Below are positions 62,708 through 64,000 of a stretch of 64,000 nt of DNA, piece after piece. Location of the stretch: positions 6,609,501-6,673,500 of the forward strand of contig NC_059476.1 of the NCBI RefSeq assembly GCF_018139145.2, given 5' to 3'. A program made the translations under genes and the position numbers. A model generated the notes under the pieces. That model ran no database searches, had not been told where the DNA came from, and saw only the letters and a program-made list of their open reading frames with translations. The stretch comes from Gymnogyps californianus. Its lineage: Eukaryota; Chordata; Aves; Accipitriformes; Cathartidae. Each line of letters begins with the position of its first letter. Position 1 is the first letter of the stretch.

Positions 62708-62899
62708 TGTTTGTTTGTTTGTTTTTCCCCATGTCTCAGTTACAGACATATAATTCGACATGTGACTATAGATCATCACTTTCCAGATGCATGTTAAAAC
62801 ATCCCAAAGCAGAATTGCACCACTTGTTCCAACGTGGTTGGCCAAAGGTAGGCCTGCTTGATCCTATTCACCCAGCTACAGCAAAATCAACTGATTTTG

Positions 62900-63505
62900 A
62901 AAATCAGCTCGGGGCGAACCCATTCCAGGGCGCCCGGCCCTTCACAAAGAAAAGAGAACTCTCCCCGGGGCTCCCGCCAGCTTCTCTGGGATCGGTTGCG
63001 TCACCGCACCGGGATTTCCTATTCGACTTCGTTGTGTGATCAGTGCAACCCACTTACTCCACGTAGCATCAGTTGCATGATGTGTAGAAGGGACCTTCCC
63101 TTTGAACATCCACCCCAGCACTGGCAGTTGGGGTGCTAAGAGGAGCTGTGTTTCAGTACCAACCACTTCTGAAGCAGCTCGAACTCCTTCATATGCTGCT
63201 AATATCTCCTTTTCAGTTGGAGTATAGCGGACCTCAAATCCCCGATATCCCTGACTCCAAAACCTAGAGGTCGACCTCGGGTCTCCCCGAGTGCTTTCTG
63301 CCAGAGGCTCCAGGTAGGGCCATTCTCCCCGGCTGCGGTGTAGAGCACATTTTGAACATCTGGTCCTGCCCGGACTGGCCCAAGGGCTACTGCATGAACT
63401 ATCTCCCGTTTAATCTGTTCAAAGGCTTGTTGTTGCTCAGGGCCCCATTTAAAATCGTTCCTCTTCCGGGTCACTTGATAGAGAGGGCTTACAATCATAC
63501 TATAA
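62900..63505 (-). pseudogene. Endogenous-retrovirus pol fragment (RT-RNase H connection)
   Basis: Two overlapping - strand frames (63498 to about 63265, then about 63265 to 62950) encode adjoining parts of a retroviral Pol of the avian ERVL type, at the junction between reverse transcriptase and the RNase H-like region. Landmarks include DFKWGPEQQQAFEQIK in the first frame and LPVLGWMFKGK and ATWSKWVALITQ in the second. A small indel near 63255-63266 shifts the frame. Beyond 63020 the pol similarity breaks off into a GC-rich run, suggesting an internal deletion or rearrangement. There is no gag, env, intact catalytic core or flanking LTR. It is a dead fossil; CpG-rich codons contrast with the AT-rich host DNA. 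Confidence 0.85.
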
Positions 63506-64000
63506 TTTGGAATATGATACTGCTTTTGCAGTTTCAGGTGTAGAATATCTCATGATAGGTAAAATCAGTCTGGAAGAAAACATGTCCTATGCAAGTAGTC
63601 ATCCGAAAAAATAAGTGATCCCAATGTTTTCTGAGATTCCAAAACTTCTTTCATATAAATTTGCCAATCTGACAGTATATGATATCACAGTTCCCAGATA
63701 TCAGTAACAGCACAATATTACAAAACTGCTTTCACCCCTTTCTCTATGCTGTCCTGCATGGTTTTAGTCCAGCCACCCTTTTCCTCTGCATCCACGTCCC
63801 ACCTCCCTCAGTCTCTACCCTGGCTTGGCGCAGGGCTCACTCAACGTCTCCATTCCAGGGGCTGAGAGGAAGAGGAGATGGAGGCAAACCACACTTCTCC
63901 ATCCAGCAGCCACCCTCCCTGTCTCAGGAAAGGACCAGGGTAGGGCACACAGCTGCACATCTGGTGAAGGATCAGGAGATCTGCAGAGCTGGAGGAGAAG
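63506..64000. other. Unique DNA, GC-richer tail
   Basis: The AT-rich part to about 63720 and the pyrimidine-rich, GC-richer part after it show no recognised gene. The window ends here. Confidence 0.5.

Overview
The window is eukaryotic, from an amniote and almost certainly a bird. It is AT-rich, has no dense gene array, and carries repeat families typical of birds. These are CR1 LINE fragments, one ending in the bird-type (ATTCTATGAT) 3' tail, a solo endogenous-retrovirus LTR of a type common in birds with an intact 5-bp target-site duplication, and a decayed ERVL-like pol fragment. There are also old MIR-like SINE remnants. I see no rRNA, tRNA, CRISPR array, operon or other bacterial or viral-genome feature. 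Most open reading frames under about 100 codons look like chance frames.

Layout. 0-4 kb: unique AT-rich DNA and an old CR1 (about 2.74-3.53 kb). 4-10 kb: unique, with one candidate exon. 10-12.5 kb: a long, strongly decayed CR1. 12.5-29.8 kb: mostly unique, with three candidate exons, two MIR-like relics, a small CR1 relic and an imperfect palindrome at 18.3 kb. 29.86-30.70 kb: the youngest CR1, still encoding the C-terminal part of its reverse-transcriptase ORF. 30.7-37.4 kb: the densest cluster of exon-like segments, on both strands. 37.4-44.8 kb: unique DNA with small hairpins. 44.78-45.32 kb: the solo LTR. 45.3-62.5 kb: a gene-poor, AT-rich stretch with one MIR-like relic, a 51-bp CR1 scrap and an A-rich microsatellite. 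62.5-64 kb: a CR1 3' end, the ERV pol fragment and a GC-richer tail.

Genes. No gene can be named. Reading for splice sites and open phases gives two low-to-moderate confidence models. The first is a + strand chain of six exon-like segments (4028, 12751, 23680, 27037, 32739 and 35435) whose codon phases fit end to end and which closes with a stop codon. The second is a - strand chain of three (37328, 33477 and 32983) that also fits in phase and ends in a stop followed by AATAAA. I recognise neither predicted product. Both are inferences that need RNA-seq or protein conservation. All six CR1 pieces lie on the - strand. This fits, but does not prove, + strand transcription of the region, because sense insertions in introns tend to be lost.
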